The notes under the pieces: generated by a model
The model's database searches: none
Seen by the model: only the letters and a program-made list of their open reading frames with translations
What the model was told of the DNA's origin: nothing
Origin: Methylobacterium organophilum
GTDB lineage: Bacteria > Pseudomonadota > Alphaproteobacteria > Rhizobiales > Beijerinckiaceae
Direction of reading: 5' to 3'
DNA length: 64,000 nt
Assembly: GCF_022179465.1 (NCBI RefSeq)
Contig: NZ_BPQV01000002.1
Span: forward strand, 248,001-312,000
Program-made: the position numbers and the translations under genes
Part shown: piece by piece, positions 1 to 8,093 of the stretch
How positions within the stretch are numbered: the first letter of the stretch is position 1
How the letters are laid out: each line of letters begins with the position of its first letter

Positions 1-2
1 GC

Positions 3-467
3 ACGGTGGCCTGGTCGGGTGACGCGAACAACGTTCTGGCGAGCTGGGTGCACGCAGCCGCGAAGTTCGATTTCACCCTCAACGTCGCCGCCCCCCGCGA
101 ACTTTCCATGCCGCCCTATCTCGTCGACTGGGCCGCGCGCGAGGGCGCACGCGTCAACGCCACCACGGATGCCTATGCGGCCGTGGAAGGCGCGGACGTG
201 GTGGTGACGGATTGCTGGGTCTCGATGGGCGACGACGACGAGCATTACCGTCACAACCTGCTCTCGCCCTATCGGGTCGATTCCAAGCTGATGAAGGCCG
301 CCGCCAAGGACGCGATCTTCATGCATTGCCTGCCCGCGCATCGCGGCGAGGAGGTCACGGCGGAGGTGATCGACGGGCCCCAGTCGGTGGTGTTCGACGA
401 GGCGGAGAACCGCCTGCATGCCCAGAAGGGCATTCTCGCCTGGTGCCTCGGCGCCGAGGCCGCTTGA
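3..467 (+). CDS. argF: Ornithine carbamoyltransferase, C-terminal half (5' end outside window)
   Basis: This enzyme joins carbamoyl phosphate and ornithine to make citrulline in arginine biosynthesis (cytosol). The window opens inside the gene; the first full codon is at base 3 and 154 residues remain of a family usually near 305-310. The remaining part is the ornithine-binding domain: it opens with WSGDANNV (family form WvGDgNNV), then has a DCWVSMG stretch, and the catalytic-loop signature [11 protein letters not shown] followed by the FDEAENR region, which is diagnostic for ArgF. The stop is followed by a stem-loop with no plus-strand gene after it, so argF is probably the last gene of its transcript. 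The left-hand neighbours (often argD) are not visible. Confidence 0.94.
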   Translation, partial: TVAWSGDANNVLASWVHAAAKFDFTLNVAAPRELSMPPYLVDWAAREGARVNATTDAYAAVEGADVVVTDCWVSMGDDDEHYRHNLLSPYRVDSKLMKAAAKDAIFMHCLPAHRGEEVTAEVIDGPQSVVFDEAENRLHAQKGILAWCLGAEAA

Positions 468-502
468 GGCCGCACCAACCCGCTCGTCTCGAAGCGTTTT
501 CG

Positions 503-542
503 CCAGGGCTGCGCGCTGCTCGATGCAGACTCGCAGCCCTGG
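503..542. terminator. Stem-loop between convergent argF and VOC gene
   Basis: Perfect 10-bp inverted repeat (503-512 CCAGGGCTGC with 533-542 GCAGCCCTGG) around a 20-base loop. It lies between the ends of two convergent genes, so it could end transcription from both sides. There is no U-tract after it on either strand, so it is either a weak terminator or an mRNA-stabilising 3' hairpin. Confidence 0.35.
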
Positions 543-579
543 ATCAGAGCCCGTGACCTCCTGGGGCGTTGTGGCGGCC

Positions 580-1002
580 TCAGGCCTCGCTCAGCGACTG
601 GTTCATCGCCAAGAGGACGCCGAACGGGTCGCGTAGCTGGCCATACAGATCGCCCCAGAACATCTTGGCGACGGGGACGACCGGCTCGGCCCCGGCAGCC
701 ACGGCCCGATCCCACCAGGCGGCGATGTCGTCGACGGGGAGCATCAGGTTGAAGGCCTGGGGCTTCACCAGCGGGAAGCCGTGCTCGGGGTAGGGGTCGC
801 CGAGCATCAACGATGTGCCGTTGAGATGCAGGTGCACATGCATGGTGCGGCCCTGCTCGTCTGGAGGTATCGTCCTGACCACCGTCGCCCCGAAGGCGCG
901 CTCATAGAACGCGGCGGCCTTCATTGCCCCATCGACCTGAAGATAGGCGACGATGCCGCCCTTGGTCTCCGGGGACGTACCCACTTCGCTTTCACGCGAC
1001 AT
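580..1002 (-). CDS. VOC-family (glyoxalase/PhnB-like) protein
   Basis: A 140-residue single-domain protein of the vicinal oxygen chelate superfamily. It shows the two beta-alpha-beta-beta-beta modules of the fold: an N-terminal half with YLQVDGAMKAAAFYERAFGA and a C-terminal half with LPVDDIAAWWDRAVAAGAE and then WGDLYGQLRDPFG, close to the PhnB/YcgJ-type subgroup (WGxxYGxxxDPFGxxW). Members bind a metal or small aromatic or antibiotic ligands. The substrate cannot be told from sequence, and many relatives are bleomycin-resistance-like or orphan enzymes. It is a single gene, convergent with argF. The ATG at 1002 is followed directly by the conserved domain. Sure of family, not of function. 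Confidence 0.82.
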   Translation of the reverse strand: MSRESEVGTSPETKGGIVAYLQVDGAMKAAAFYERAFGATVVRTIPPDEQGRTMHVHLHLNGTSLMLGDPYPEHGFPLVKPQAFNLMLPVDDIAAWWDRAVAAGAEPVVPVAKMFWGDLYGQLRDPFGVLLAMNQSLSEA

Positions 1003-1155
1003 CCACTTCTCTCCTCGCCAGGGGCGCTCTGCCCGTGCCTCCGGAAGGACGAACCCGTGTGGAGCCTGCCGACAGGGCAGTGGACATTTTTTGTGATGCC
1101 GGGGCGATCGATCCTCTCGATCCAGGCTTCACGGGGCCGGCTGGCCGGCAAGTGA

Positions 1156-1350
1156 TCAACGTTTGTCCCGCGTCTCGCCCGGTCCCACCCCGGAACCTTC
1201 CGCTCTACGCTCCCGTTCGGCATCCACTTCAAGCAGCAGCATGTCGAGAAGGACCCGAAGCCTGAAGGATCCGCTCTGTCCAACTTTACCGCGGAGCAGG
1301 CTGCACAATTCAGCCAGCTCCTCAAGGCCGTCATCCGTAGGCTCCAACAT
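1156..1350 (-). CDS. Possible small acidic protein (64 aa), unknown
   Basis: A 64-codon frame with ATG at 1350, preceded by AGAGG about eight bases upstream. The product is acidic at its start (EPTDDGLEELAEL) and has a leucine-rich amphipathic middle (LRVLLDMLLLEVDAERE) suggestive of a helical hairpin. I recognise no family. It lies just upstream of a long AT-rich stretch, which could hold its promoter. Against it: codon third positions are less GC-biased than in neighbouring genes, and nothing in the context supports a role. Treat as a weak prediction. Confidence 0.38.
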   Translation of the reverse strand: MLEPTDDGLEELAELCSLLRGKVGQSGSFRLRVLLDMLLLEVDAERERRAEGSGVGPGETRDKR

Positions 1351-1877
1351 CGATCAGCCTCTGATTGTCGGATCAGGGATTAGACTGAGACTGTCAATCG
1401 AGACAAAGCATTGTCACTCTGGCAAAACTTTTCGGCCCTAACTTGCGGCCGCTAGAAATAGTCCGACTTGTGTCTTATTTTGGATCTAGCGCATTTGCTC
1501 TTGATGATATAAACACATCTGCAAACCAAGCCTCTGGTGGACGTTTTATTGATTATACAAATATAGTTGCAATAAAAAACTAGCGCAAATTAATTTATTA
1601 AGAAATTCTCCGCTATAAATTAAGCAAGATATTTTGTCTGTTTTATGTAAAATTTAAATTTTATTATTCTGATCATTGCGGGATGTCACCTTCTCAGTCA
1701 TCGCTTGCGCAATTATTATATTGTTTGATTAAATCATTTGCAGATTGATTTATAGTAACGGAGCGAATTCATGATGCACGGCCAAGTGGCACGAACGTTG
1801 CGGGCAATCCGAGGGCGAACGCATTCCGGGGACCTCCCGACCACCTGAAGATCAACGCTACCCGCGACCCTCGAGGC
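1351..1877. other. Intergenic AT-rich island
   Basis: No convincing gene. From about 1385 to 1780 the base composition shifts sharply to A+T, with runs such as ATTTAAATTTTATTATT near 1650 and many short A/T tracts, in an otherwise strongly GC-rich window. On each side composition returns to normal. No terminal repeats, integrase or tRNA are seen. It may hold promoters for the DUF6894 gene at 1878 (plus) and the small frame ending at 1156 (minus), or it may be a remnant of acquired DNA. The 153 bases from 1003 to 1155 also show nothing recognisable. Confidence 0.6.
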
Positions 1878-2105
1878 ATGCCGCTCTTCTATTTCAACAT
1901 TCATCGGCCGGAAGTGTCCTTGCAGGACCAAGAAGGAGCCGATTGCCCCGATTGCGGCATGGCTTTTCGCAAGGCCAAGCAGATCATCGGCCGCATTCGT
2001 GACGAGGAGCAGCTTTCTGACGACGTCGTGGCCAAGACGTTTCTTCAGGTCACCTATGTCGACGGCAGCGAGCTTTTCTTTCTACCCTTCAATTTGAGAC
2101 TCTAA
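1878..2105 (+). CDS. DUF6894 family small protein
   Basis: A 75-residue protein opening with MPLFYFNIH, the hallmark of the DUF6894 family (usual form MPRYFFDVHDG...DxEGxECPD). The family motif continues as DQEGADCPD, then a helix with AFRKAKQIIG. It ends with a beta-type segment (VTYVDGSELFFLPFNL), which is normal for the family (about 75-90 residues). These proteins are abundant as multiple paralogs in Methylobacterium and rhizobia; their role is unknown. GAGG sits only about five bases before the ATG, a weak ribosome site. It stands alone after the AT-rich island. Confidence 0.75.
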   Translation: MPLFYFNIHRPEVSLQDQEGADCPDCGMAFRKAKQIIGRIRDEEQLSDDVVAKTFLQVTYVDGSELFFLPFNLRL

Positions 2106-2160
2106 CTTTTCAGATCGCTTCAGATGAGGCGGAGCCGGACTGATTTGATCTGATCGGATC

Positions 2161-2189
2161 AGACTCCTCGGAGGAGGTCTGTTGTTTTT
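2161..2189 (+). terminator. Weak terminator-like hairpin after DUF6894 gene
   Basis: AGACTCCTC and GAGGAGGTCT (2161-2180) form a near-palindromic hairpin with a bulge, followed by GTTGTTTTTC. The short stem and interrupted T-run make this a low-confidence rho-independent terminator for the gene ending at 2105. Confidence 0.3.
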
Positions 2190-2321
2190 CGGCCCGATCT
2201 TCATCCCCTGCAAGATCGTCGCACCGCCCGGAAGACGGAACGATACCGGGGCGGTCGGGTTGGGACGCCAGCCGATCGCGCCGCGGACCGCCCAGGCCCC
2301 GCGATCCTGGAGAGGACGACG

Positions 2322-3128
2322 ATGGATCTTGGAATCAGGGGGCGGATCGCCGTGGTGACAGGCGGCGATTCCGGGATGGGTTTCGTCAGCGCGCAATATC
2401 TTCTGCGCGAAGGCGTGAAGGTTGTCTTGTCCGATGTGAAGGAGGACGAGTTGCGCAGGGCGGCCGCGGAGCTGGCCGAGCTCGGTCCGGTCGAGGCCTG
2501 TCAGGCCGATCTGAGCAGCGAGGCCGGAGCGCTCAAGCTGCGCGACTTTGCCGATGCCGCCTTCGACGCCAAGCCCTCGATCCTGGTCAATGCCGCCGGC
2601 GTCACGGGGGCGACGGGGGATTTCCTGGAGATCGACGACGCGGGTTGGCTCTCGACGATCCAGGCCGACCTGATGGCGGCGGTGCGGGTGGCCCGCGCTT
2701 TCCTCCCCGGCATGCGCGCCCAGAAATGGGGACGGATCGTGTTCTTCACCTCCGAAGACGCCGTTCAGCCCTATGTGGAGGAACTGCCCTACTGCGCGGC
2801 CAAGGCGGGCCTGATGAACCTCGCCAAGGGTCTGTCCAAGGCCTACGGCGCCGATGGCGTGCTCGTGAACTCGGTGGCTCCCGCCTTCGTGGCGACGCCG
2901 ATGACCGACGCGATGATGGAGAAGCGCGCGAAAGAGCTCGGCGTGTCGTTCGACGAGGCCGTCGAAAGTTTCCTCGACGAGAAGCGCCCAGGGATCGTCG
3001 CCAGGAGGCGGGGACGGCCGGAAGAGGTGGCCGCGGCCGTCGCCTTCCTCTGCTCGGAGCAGGCGAGCTTCATCACCGGGGAGAACCTGCGGGTCGACGG
3101 GGGTGCCGTGATGACCATGGCGGCCTGA
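2322..3128 (+). CDS. SDR-family NAD(P)-dependent oxidoreductase
   Basis: Classical short-chain dehydrogenase/reductase of 268 residues. Cofactor motif TGGDSGMG (TGxxxGxG) lies near residues 13-20, NAAGVTG (the NAG region) near 91, the catalytic Tyr/Lys are in YCAAK, and the C-terminal end GENLRVDGGAVMTM is typical of FabG-like SDRs. An acidic residue follows the second strand (LSDVKEDE), which favours NAD over NADP. GGAGAGGA precedes the ATG. Only 34 bases separate it from the flavin disulfide reductase downstream, so the two are probably co-transcribed and may act on the same pathway. Substrate unknown; beta-hydroxyacyl or polyol/sugar alcohols are the usual options. Confidence 0.86.
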   Translation: MDLGIRGRIAVVTGGDSGMGFVSAQYLLREGVKVVLSDVKEDELRRAAAELAELGPVEACQADLSSEAGALKLRDFADAAFDAKPSILVNAAGVTGATGDFLEIDDAGWLSTIQADLMAAVRVARAFLPGMRAQKWGRIVFFTSEDAVQPYVEELPYCAAKAGLMNLAKGLSKAYGADGVLVNSVAPAFVATPMTDAMMEKRAKELGVSFDEAVESFLDEKRPGIVARRRGRPEEVAAAVAFLCSEQASFITGENLRVDGGAVMTMAA

Positions 3129-3162
3129 TCGACGCCGGCAGGAAGGGCGGGAAGGAGGAACG

Positions 3163-4554
3163 ATGCGCGAGGCGGTGTTCGACGTCGCTGTGATCGGAGC
3201 GGGCACGGCCGGCATCGCCGCCCACCGCGCCGCGCTCGCCGCGGGCGTCCGATCGATCCTGATCGAGCGGGGGCCGGGCGGCACCACCTGCGCCCGGGTC
3301 GGTTGCATGCCCTCCAAGCTGCTCATCACCGCCGCCGACACGGCCCGACAGGTGCGCGATGCCGGGCGATTCGGGATCACGGCCGGTCAGGTCGGCATTG
3401 ACGGGGGCGCCGTGCTCCGCCGGGTGCGATCGGAGCGCGACCGCTTCGTCGGCGGCGTCTTCGATGCCCTCGACGCCTTGCCCGACGAGTCCCGGATGGC
3501 CGGCCATGCCGTGTTCGAGGCGTCCGACCTGATCCGGGTCGACGACCACACGCGCATCCGGTTCAAGGCCGCCGTGATCGCCACGGGGTCGAGCCCGAGC
3601 CTACCCCCGCCGCTGCGGGGATTGGAGGATCGCGTGCTCACCACGGACACGCTCTTCGAGATTCCCGATCTGCCCGAGAGCCTCGCGGTGCTCGGCGGCG
3701 GCCCGGTCGGTCTCGAACTGGCGCAGGCCATGGCACGGCTCGGCGTGAGGACGAGCCTGATCGAGGCCGGTGACGCCGTCGGTGGCTTGAGCGCGCCGGA
3801 TCTGGCGGAGGCCGCCCGCGACATCTTCGCCGGTGAACTCGACCTCCATCTCGGGACCCGGCTCGACTCGGCGGGGGCGGCCGATGACGGTCTGGTGCTG
3901 CACTGGACGAAGGGGGACCGCAAAGAATCCGGCCATTTCGCGCGCTGTCTCGTGGCGGCGGGCCGACCGCCGAACCTGAGCGGCCTCGGGCTCGAGAGCA
4001 CGGGCCTGCATCTCGACGACAAGGGCAGCCCGGATTTCGATCCGCGCTCCCTTCTCTGCCGCGGCGTTCCGATCCTGATCGCGGGCGATGCCAACCAGGA
4101 CCGTCCAGTGCTGCACGAGGCGAGCCGGCAGGGGCGCATCGCCGGGCGCAACGCGGCACGCCTCGCGCAAGACGGGCCGGAAGCGATCGAGCGACCCGGG
4201 CGCTGGGTCGATCTCGCGATGGTGTTCAGCGATCCTCAGATCGCGCTGGTCGGGGGCGGTTATCGGGCGGCATCTGAGGATGCGGTCGTCGGTTCCGCGG
4301 ATTTCGGCGACCAGGGCCGCGCCCGCGTTGCTGGGCGCAATCGGGGCGGGTTGCGCCTCTATGCCGATCGGACGGGGCGGTTGACGGGTGCGGAGATGAT
4401 CGGCCCAGGGATGGAGCATCTGGCCCATCTCGTCGCCTATGCCGTTCAGGACGGGCTGACCGCTGCACAGTTGCGCGATCGCCCTTTCTATCATCCGACT
4501 CTGGAGGAGGGCCTCGAGACGGCCCTGTCCGACATCGAGAGCAAGCTAGGCTGA
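3163..4554 (+). CDS. Dihydrolipoyl dehydrogenase-like FAD disulfide reductase
   Basis: A class I pyridine-nucleotide disulfide oxidoreductase (463 residues). FAD motif GAGTAG is near residue 12. The redox-active pair is in TCARVGCMPSK (CysX4Cys). An NAD-binding GGGPVG lies near 178, the second FAD motif in LIAGDAN, and the dimer-interface His-Glu pair in FYHPTLEEGLE near the C-terminus. In true Lpd the family reading is GGTCLNVGCIPSK; here GGTTCARVGCMPSK departs from that and resembles a separate Lpd-like clade also related to mercuric and soluble transhydrogenase-type enzymes. No E1/E2 lipoyl-complex genes are nearby. The ATG follows a strong AAGGAGG. Its partner is probably the SDR just upstream; the electron acceptor is unknown. 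Confidence 0.85.
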   Translation: MREAVFDVAVIGAGTAGIAAHRAALAAGVRSILIERGPGGTTCARVGCMPSKLLITAADTARQVRDAGRFGITAGQVGIDGGAVLRRVRSERDRFVGGVFDALDALPDESRMAGHAVFEASDLIRVDDHTRIRFKAAVIATGSSPSLPPPLRGLEDRVLTTDTLFEIPDLPESLAVLGGGPVGLELAQAMARLGVRTSLIEAGDAVGGLSAPDLAEAARDIFAGELDLHLGTRLDSAGAADDGLVLHWTKGDRKESGHFARCLVAAGRPPNLSGLGLESTGLHLDDKGSPDFDPRSLLCRGVPILIAGDANQDRPVLHEASRQGRIAGRNAARLAQDGPEAIERPGRWVDLAMVFSDPQIALVGGGYRAASEDAVVGSADFGDQGRARVAGRNRGGLRLYADRTGRLTGAEMIGPGMEHLAHLVAYAVQDGLTAAQLRDRPFYHPTLEEGLETALSDIESKLG

Positions 4555-4705
4555 GTTCAGCAGCGTAGCAGTATCACCGATTGTATCAGTTTAGACACTT
4601 TTCCTCAGAAGATTGCGATGAAGGCCGAACGATGCGAGGGCCTATACTCACTTCAGGAAAACCAGGGATTGCGGATCCGGTGATGCGCCTTCATACCGAT
4701 CCTGC

Positions 4706-7324
4706 ATGAGCGATCCGCCTCATATGGAAGTCCGGGAACCGACCCTAGGCCTTGCCAACCTCGACGCTCTGGCCGCGGAAGCGCTCGACCGCCTCGATCA
4801 GGGGGTGATCCAGCTCGACGCGATGGGGATGGTCCACGGATTCAACGTGGCCGCCTCGAAGCTTCTCGAGATGGCCTCCGAAGCTGCGATCGGCCGAAAC
4901 TTCTTCCGCGATCTGTTCCCCAGCACGGCGGTTCCGGCTTTCTATGGGCGCTTCCTGCATGGGGTGCGTGGGAAGGTCGCGAGCGAAACCTTCGAGTTCG
5001 TGTTCGGCCGCATCCCGCGGGCGATGCGGACGCGCGTCCACCTTCAGAGGGCCGCCGACGCCCAGAGTTGGTGGCTCGTGATCCAGCCGATGGAGACGAT
5101 CGGTGCGGGGGCGCCCCGCGACGCGGTCCTGGCGGCGATCGATCAGCGCACCCGCGCCGAGCCGGTCGATCCCAGCCTGTGCGAGCGCGAGCCGATCCAC
5201 ATTCCCGGGTCGATCCAGCCCAATGCCGTGATGATCGCGGCCGACGTGGCGAGCCTCGCCGTGATCGCTTTCAGCGCCAATGTCGCAGAGATCCTGCCGC
5301 CACAGATCCTGCCCCTCGACGGCACGCCGCTGTCGGCCATCCTGCCGTCGGCCTTCCTCGCGGCCTTGCGCGGCGCCCTCGCGGCCGGGACGCTGACCGA
5401 CGGGCGCTCGATGCGCCAGACCCTGCGCTTGCCGGGTCGTGACGAGCAGGCTCTCTACGCCACTGCCCACGCGCATCTCGGCCGGCTCATCCTCGAATTC
5501 GAATTGGCGCCCGAGCGGCCCGAGGATTTCCGCGCGGCGAGCCCCCTTGACACCGAGCTGGCGGCGACCCGCCTGCGTGGAGCGGAGACGCTCACGGAGG
5601 TCGCGCAGATCGCTGCGCTCGAGATCCGTGCCCTGACTGGCTTCGATTCCGTACTCGTCTATCGCTTCGATACCGATTGGAACGGCGAGGCCATCGCCGA
5701 GGACATGACGCCGGACTGGCAGCGCCCGCTGATCGGGCTGCGCTTTCCCGCTTCCGACATCCCGGCCCAGGCTAGGGCCCTCTACACCAAGGCCAAGAGC
5801 CGCTTCGTGATCGACCGGGACTGCGTGCCAGTGCCGCTCGTCTCGAGTCGGGAAGCCGGAAACGGGCCGATCGACCTCACCTTCGCCCAGAACCGCACGC
5901 TCTCGCCGATCCATCTGGAGTATCAGCGCAACCTCGGCGTCGACGGCTCGATGTCGATCTCGATCATGGTCGAGGAACGTCTCTGGGGCCTCATGATCGG
6001 GCATCACCGCCGCCCGCATTACGTGGCGCCGGAGACTCGGGCCGCGGCCACCATCCTGACCGATGCCTTCGCCATGCGGGTGCAGGAGGTCGAGACCCGC
6101 GGACGCTGGGCCGAACAGCAGATGCATCTCGACGTCGAGGGGCGTCTCGTCCGGCGCCTCACTCGCTCCGACGATTTCGTACAGGCGCTGACCTCCGGCG
6201 ACACGACGCTGCTCGACCTGTTCGGCGTGACGGGCGCCGGCATCGTCTCGGGCCAGGGGGTGCATCTGATCGGGACGACGCCCGATGCGCAGCAGGTCCT
6301 CGCCATCGCCGAATGGGTGCGGGGCTTCCTCCCGGCGGATCGGACAAGCTTCGTCACCGACGCGCTCTCCCTCCACCATCCGCCGGCCGCGGCCTATGCG
6401 GACTCGGCCAGCGGCCTGCTCGCGGCCTTCGTCGATCGGCAGCGGCGGCACCTGCTCCTGTGGTTCAAGCCGGAGGTGCCGAGCACGGTGACCTGGGGCG
6501 GCGACCCGCGCAAACCCGTGCTGTCCGGTGGTGGTCCCGTCGCCGTGCTGCCACGCCGCTCCTTCGAACGCTGGGTCGAGGAGCGCAGCGGGTTCTCGAT
6601 GCCCTGGGCCCCCTGGAAGGTCGCACTTGCCGAGCAACTGGCGGATGCCGTCGAGGGCGTCGTGCTGCGCCAGCGCCGCAAGATCGACGAGCTGACCGGG
6701 CTCCTGGCCGACAAGGAACTGCTCCTGGCGCAGAAGGATCTGCTGACCCGGGAGATCGACCACCGGGTCAAGAACTCGCTCCAGATCGTGTCGGCGTTCC
6801 TGCAGATGCAGCGCCGGCAGGTCACAGACCCGGCCGCGCGCCAAGCTTTCGCCGACACCTCGGCCCGCGTCATGAGCGTCGCCCGGGTGCATGACAACCT
6901 GTACCAGGCCGATAGCCCGGAGGAGGTCGATCTCGGCCAGACCATCGAGAAGATCTGCAACGACCTGGTGGGGGTGGCGGGCGGCGAGCACAGCATCGAC
7001 CTGACCGCGGAGCCGGGTCTGATGGTGCCCTACCGCAAGGCCGTCGCCCTGTCGCTGATCGCCACAGAGCTCGTCACGAACGCCTTCAAATACGCCAAGA
7101 GCGACGGCGGAGCGCAGGTCTCGGTGACGGTGGCCGGCGAGCAACGCGGCGGCGTGCGGCTCAAGGTCTGCGACGACGGGGTGGGGCTGCCGGACGGGTG
7201 GGAATCCGCGCGCTCCAAAGGCACGGGGCTCGGCATGAAGCTGATCCGGGCGATGCTGGACCAGATCGAAGCGCATCTCGAGGTCGAGAACGCGCCGGGT
7301 GCCTGCTTCACCGTCCGCGCGTGA
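4706..7324 (+). CDS. PYP-like PAS / bacteriophytochrome sensor histidine kinase (Ppr-like)
   Basis: An 872-residue cytosolic photoreceptor kinase. Residues about 20-130 align with photoactive yellow protein: GVIQLDAMG, then IGRNFFRD and FYGRFLHGV. The PYP pigment-ligating Cys69 is Ser73 here (FPSTAVPAFYG), Tyr42 is Phe46 and Glu46 is Ala50, so this PYP module should not carry p-coumaric acid. A full bacteriophytochrome core follows: Cys159 in LCEREPIHIPGSIQP (biliverdin attachment), the GAF motif PASDIPAQAR, and a PHY tongue with TWGGDPRKP and PRRSFERW. The C-terminus has a HisKA_2 box with phospho-acceptor His686 (DHRVKNSLQ) and an HATPase domain (ELVTNAFKYA, DDGVGLP, GTGLGMKLI). Its stop overlaps the heme oxygenase start, tying pigment supply to the sensor. 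No response regulator is adjacent. Known relative: Ppr of Rhodospirillum centenum. Confidence 0.9.
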   Translation: MSDPPHMEVREPTLGLANLDALAAEALDRLDQGVIQLDAMGMVHGFNVAASKLLEMASEAAIGRNFFRDLFPSTAVPAFYGRFLHGVRGKVASETFEFVFGRIPRAMRTRVHLQRAADAQSWWLVIQPMETIGAGAPRDAVLAAIDQRTRAEPVDPSLCEREPIHIPGSIQPNAVMIAADVASLAVIAFSANVAEILPPQILPLDGTPLSAILPSAFLAALRGALAAGTLTDGRSMRQTLRLPGRDEQALYATAHAHLGRLILEFELAPERPEDFRAASPLDTELAATRLRGAETLTEVAQIAALEIRALTGFDSVLVYRFDTDWNGEAIAEDMTPDWQRPLIGLRFPASDIPAQARALYTKAKSRFVIDRDCVPVPLVSSREAGNGPIDLTFAQNRTLSPIHLEYQRNLGVDGSMSISIMVEERLWGLMIGHHRRPHYVAPETRAAATILTDAFAMRVQEVETRGRWAEQQMHLDVEGRLVRRLTRSDDFVQALTSGDTTLLDLFGVTGAGIVSGQGVHLIGTTPDAQQVLAIAEWVRGFLPADRTSFVTDALSLHHPPAAAYADSASGLLAAFVDRQRRHLLLWFKPEVPSTVTWGGDPRKPVLSGGGPVAVLPRRSFERWVEERSGFSMPWAPWKVALAEQLADAVEGVVLRQRRKIDELTGLLADKELLLAQKDLLTREIDHRVKNSLQIVSAFLQMQRRQVTDPAARQAFADTSARVMSVARVHDNLYQADSPEEVDLGQTIEKICNDLVGVAGGEHSIDLTAEPGLMVPYRKAVALSLIATELVTNAFKYAKSDGGAQVSVTVAGEQRGGVRLKVCDDGVGLPDGWESARSKGTGLGMKLIRAMLDQIEAHLEVENAPGACFTVRA

Positions 7325-7896
7325 GAGGCATCTTGCACGAACGGCTGCGCGCAGCGACAGCCCCGGCTCACGCCGCTCTGGAGCGCGACCTGAACTGGGA
7401 GGCGCAGATCGCCACGCTGCCGGGCTATCGTGGGCTGCTGGAGCGGCTGCGCGGCTTTCATGACACCTACGAGACCGCCATCGGGGCAGCGCTCGCGGAC
7501 GAGGCCTTCTTCGCGCCGCGGCGGCGTCTGGCCCTGCTGGATGCGGATCTTGCCCATCTCGGCCTCGACCCGGGCCGGATCCTCCGGCTGCCCGCGCCCG
7601 CTGCCCCGGCATGGACCGGTTCCGCTGCCGCGATGGGAGCGCTCTATGTTCTCGAAGGCTCGACCCTGGGCGGTCAGGTGATCGGCCGCAGCCTCGCGCA
7701 GAGGCACGGCTTCGCCTCCACTGGCGGAGCCGCCTATTACGGCACCCACGGCCGGGCGATCGGTGCGATGTGGCGCAGCTTCCTCGAACGGCTCGAGTCC
7801 GGGCTACAACGCGAGAGCTGCCGCGACGCTGTGCTCGCCAGCGCGATCGAGACCTTCGAGGCGATGCGAACCTGGCTCGTACCGCCGCGCCGCTGA
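7321..7896 (+). CDS. bphO: Biliverdin-producing heme oxygenase
   Basis: A 191-residue protein of the bacterial heme oxygenase family, opening heme to biliverdin IXalpha, the phytochrome pigment. The N-terminus LRAATAPAHAALERDL carries the proximal heme-ligand His, and the distal-helix motif GALYVLEGSTLGGQVI is characteristic of BphO. The GTG start at 7321 is chosen because it overlaps the kinase stop (GTGA, 4 bases) and places the His motif near residue 14, where it belongs; a longer frame from 7198 would run back through the kinase. Translational coupling with the phytochrome gene is the strongest functional evidence. Electrons would come from a ferredoxin or flavoprotein encoded elsewhere. 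Confidence 0.9.
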   Translation: MRGILHERLRAATAPAHAALERDLNWEAQIATLPGYRGLLERLRGFHDTYETAIGAALADEAFFAPRRRLALLDADLAHLGLDPGRILRLPAPAAPAWTGSAAAMGALYVLEGSTLGGQVIGRSLAQRHGFASTGGAAYYGTHGRAIGAMWRSFLERLESGLQRESCRDAVLASAIETFEAMRTWLVPPRR

Positions 7897-8093
7897 CCTG
7901 CGAGCGGGACCGGCATCAGCCGAAGGCCCGCTCCTTCTTGCCGGCCGAGGCGGCTTCCACGAGGCGCCGTGCGAGCGCCGCGCTCCGGCCGGGTCGACGG
8001 GCTTTGCCAGCGTTGTCCCCAGCGAGATGCGGGAACTTTCCGACCGTCGCGTCCATAGCGTGCAATCGGGTTTTGCGCGCCGACGGGAGGCGC

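Noticed and set aside
1734-1931. Minus-strand frame over the DUF6894 start and the AT-rich island
   Set aside because: No family similarity, and it conflicts with the conserved DUF6894 N-terminus.
4745-7612. Minus-strand frame of about 950 codons opposite the phytochrome kinase
   Set aside because: The plus-strand frame has all phytochrome and kinase motifs; this one has none.
7916-8056. Minus-strand tail-like sequence between bphO and the HpnL-like gene (ARRLVEAASAGKKERAFG)
   Set aside because: Resembles a protein C-terminus but has no supported start; the longer frame overlaps the HpnL-like gene in another frame. Not enough for a gene or pseudogene call.
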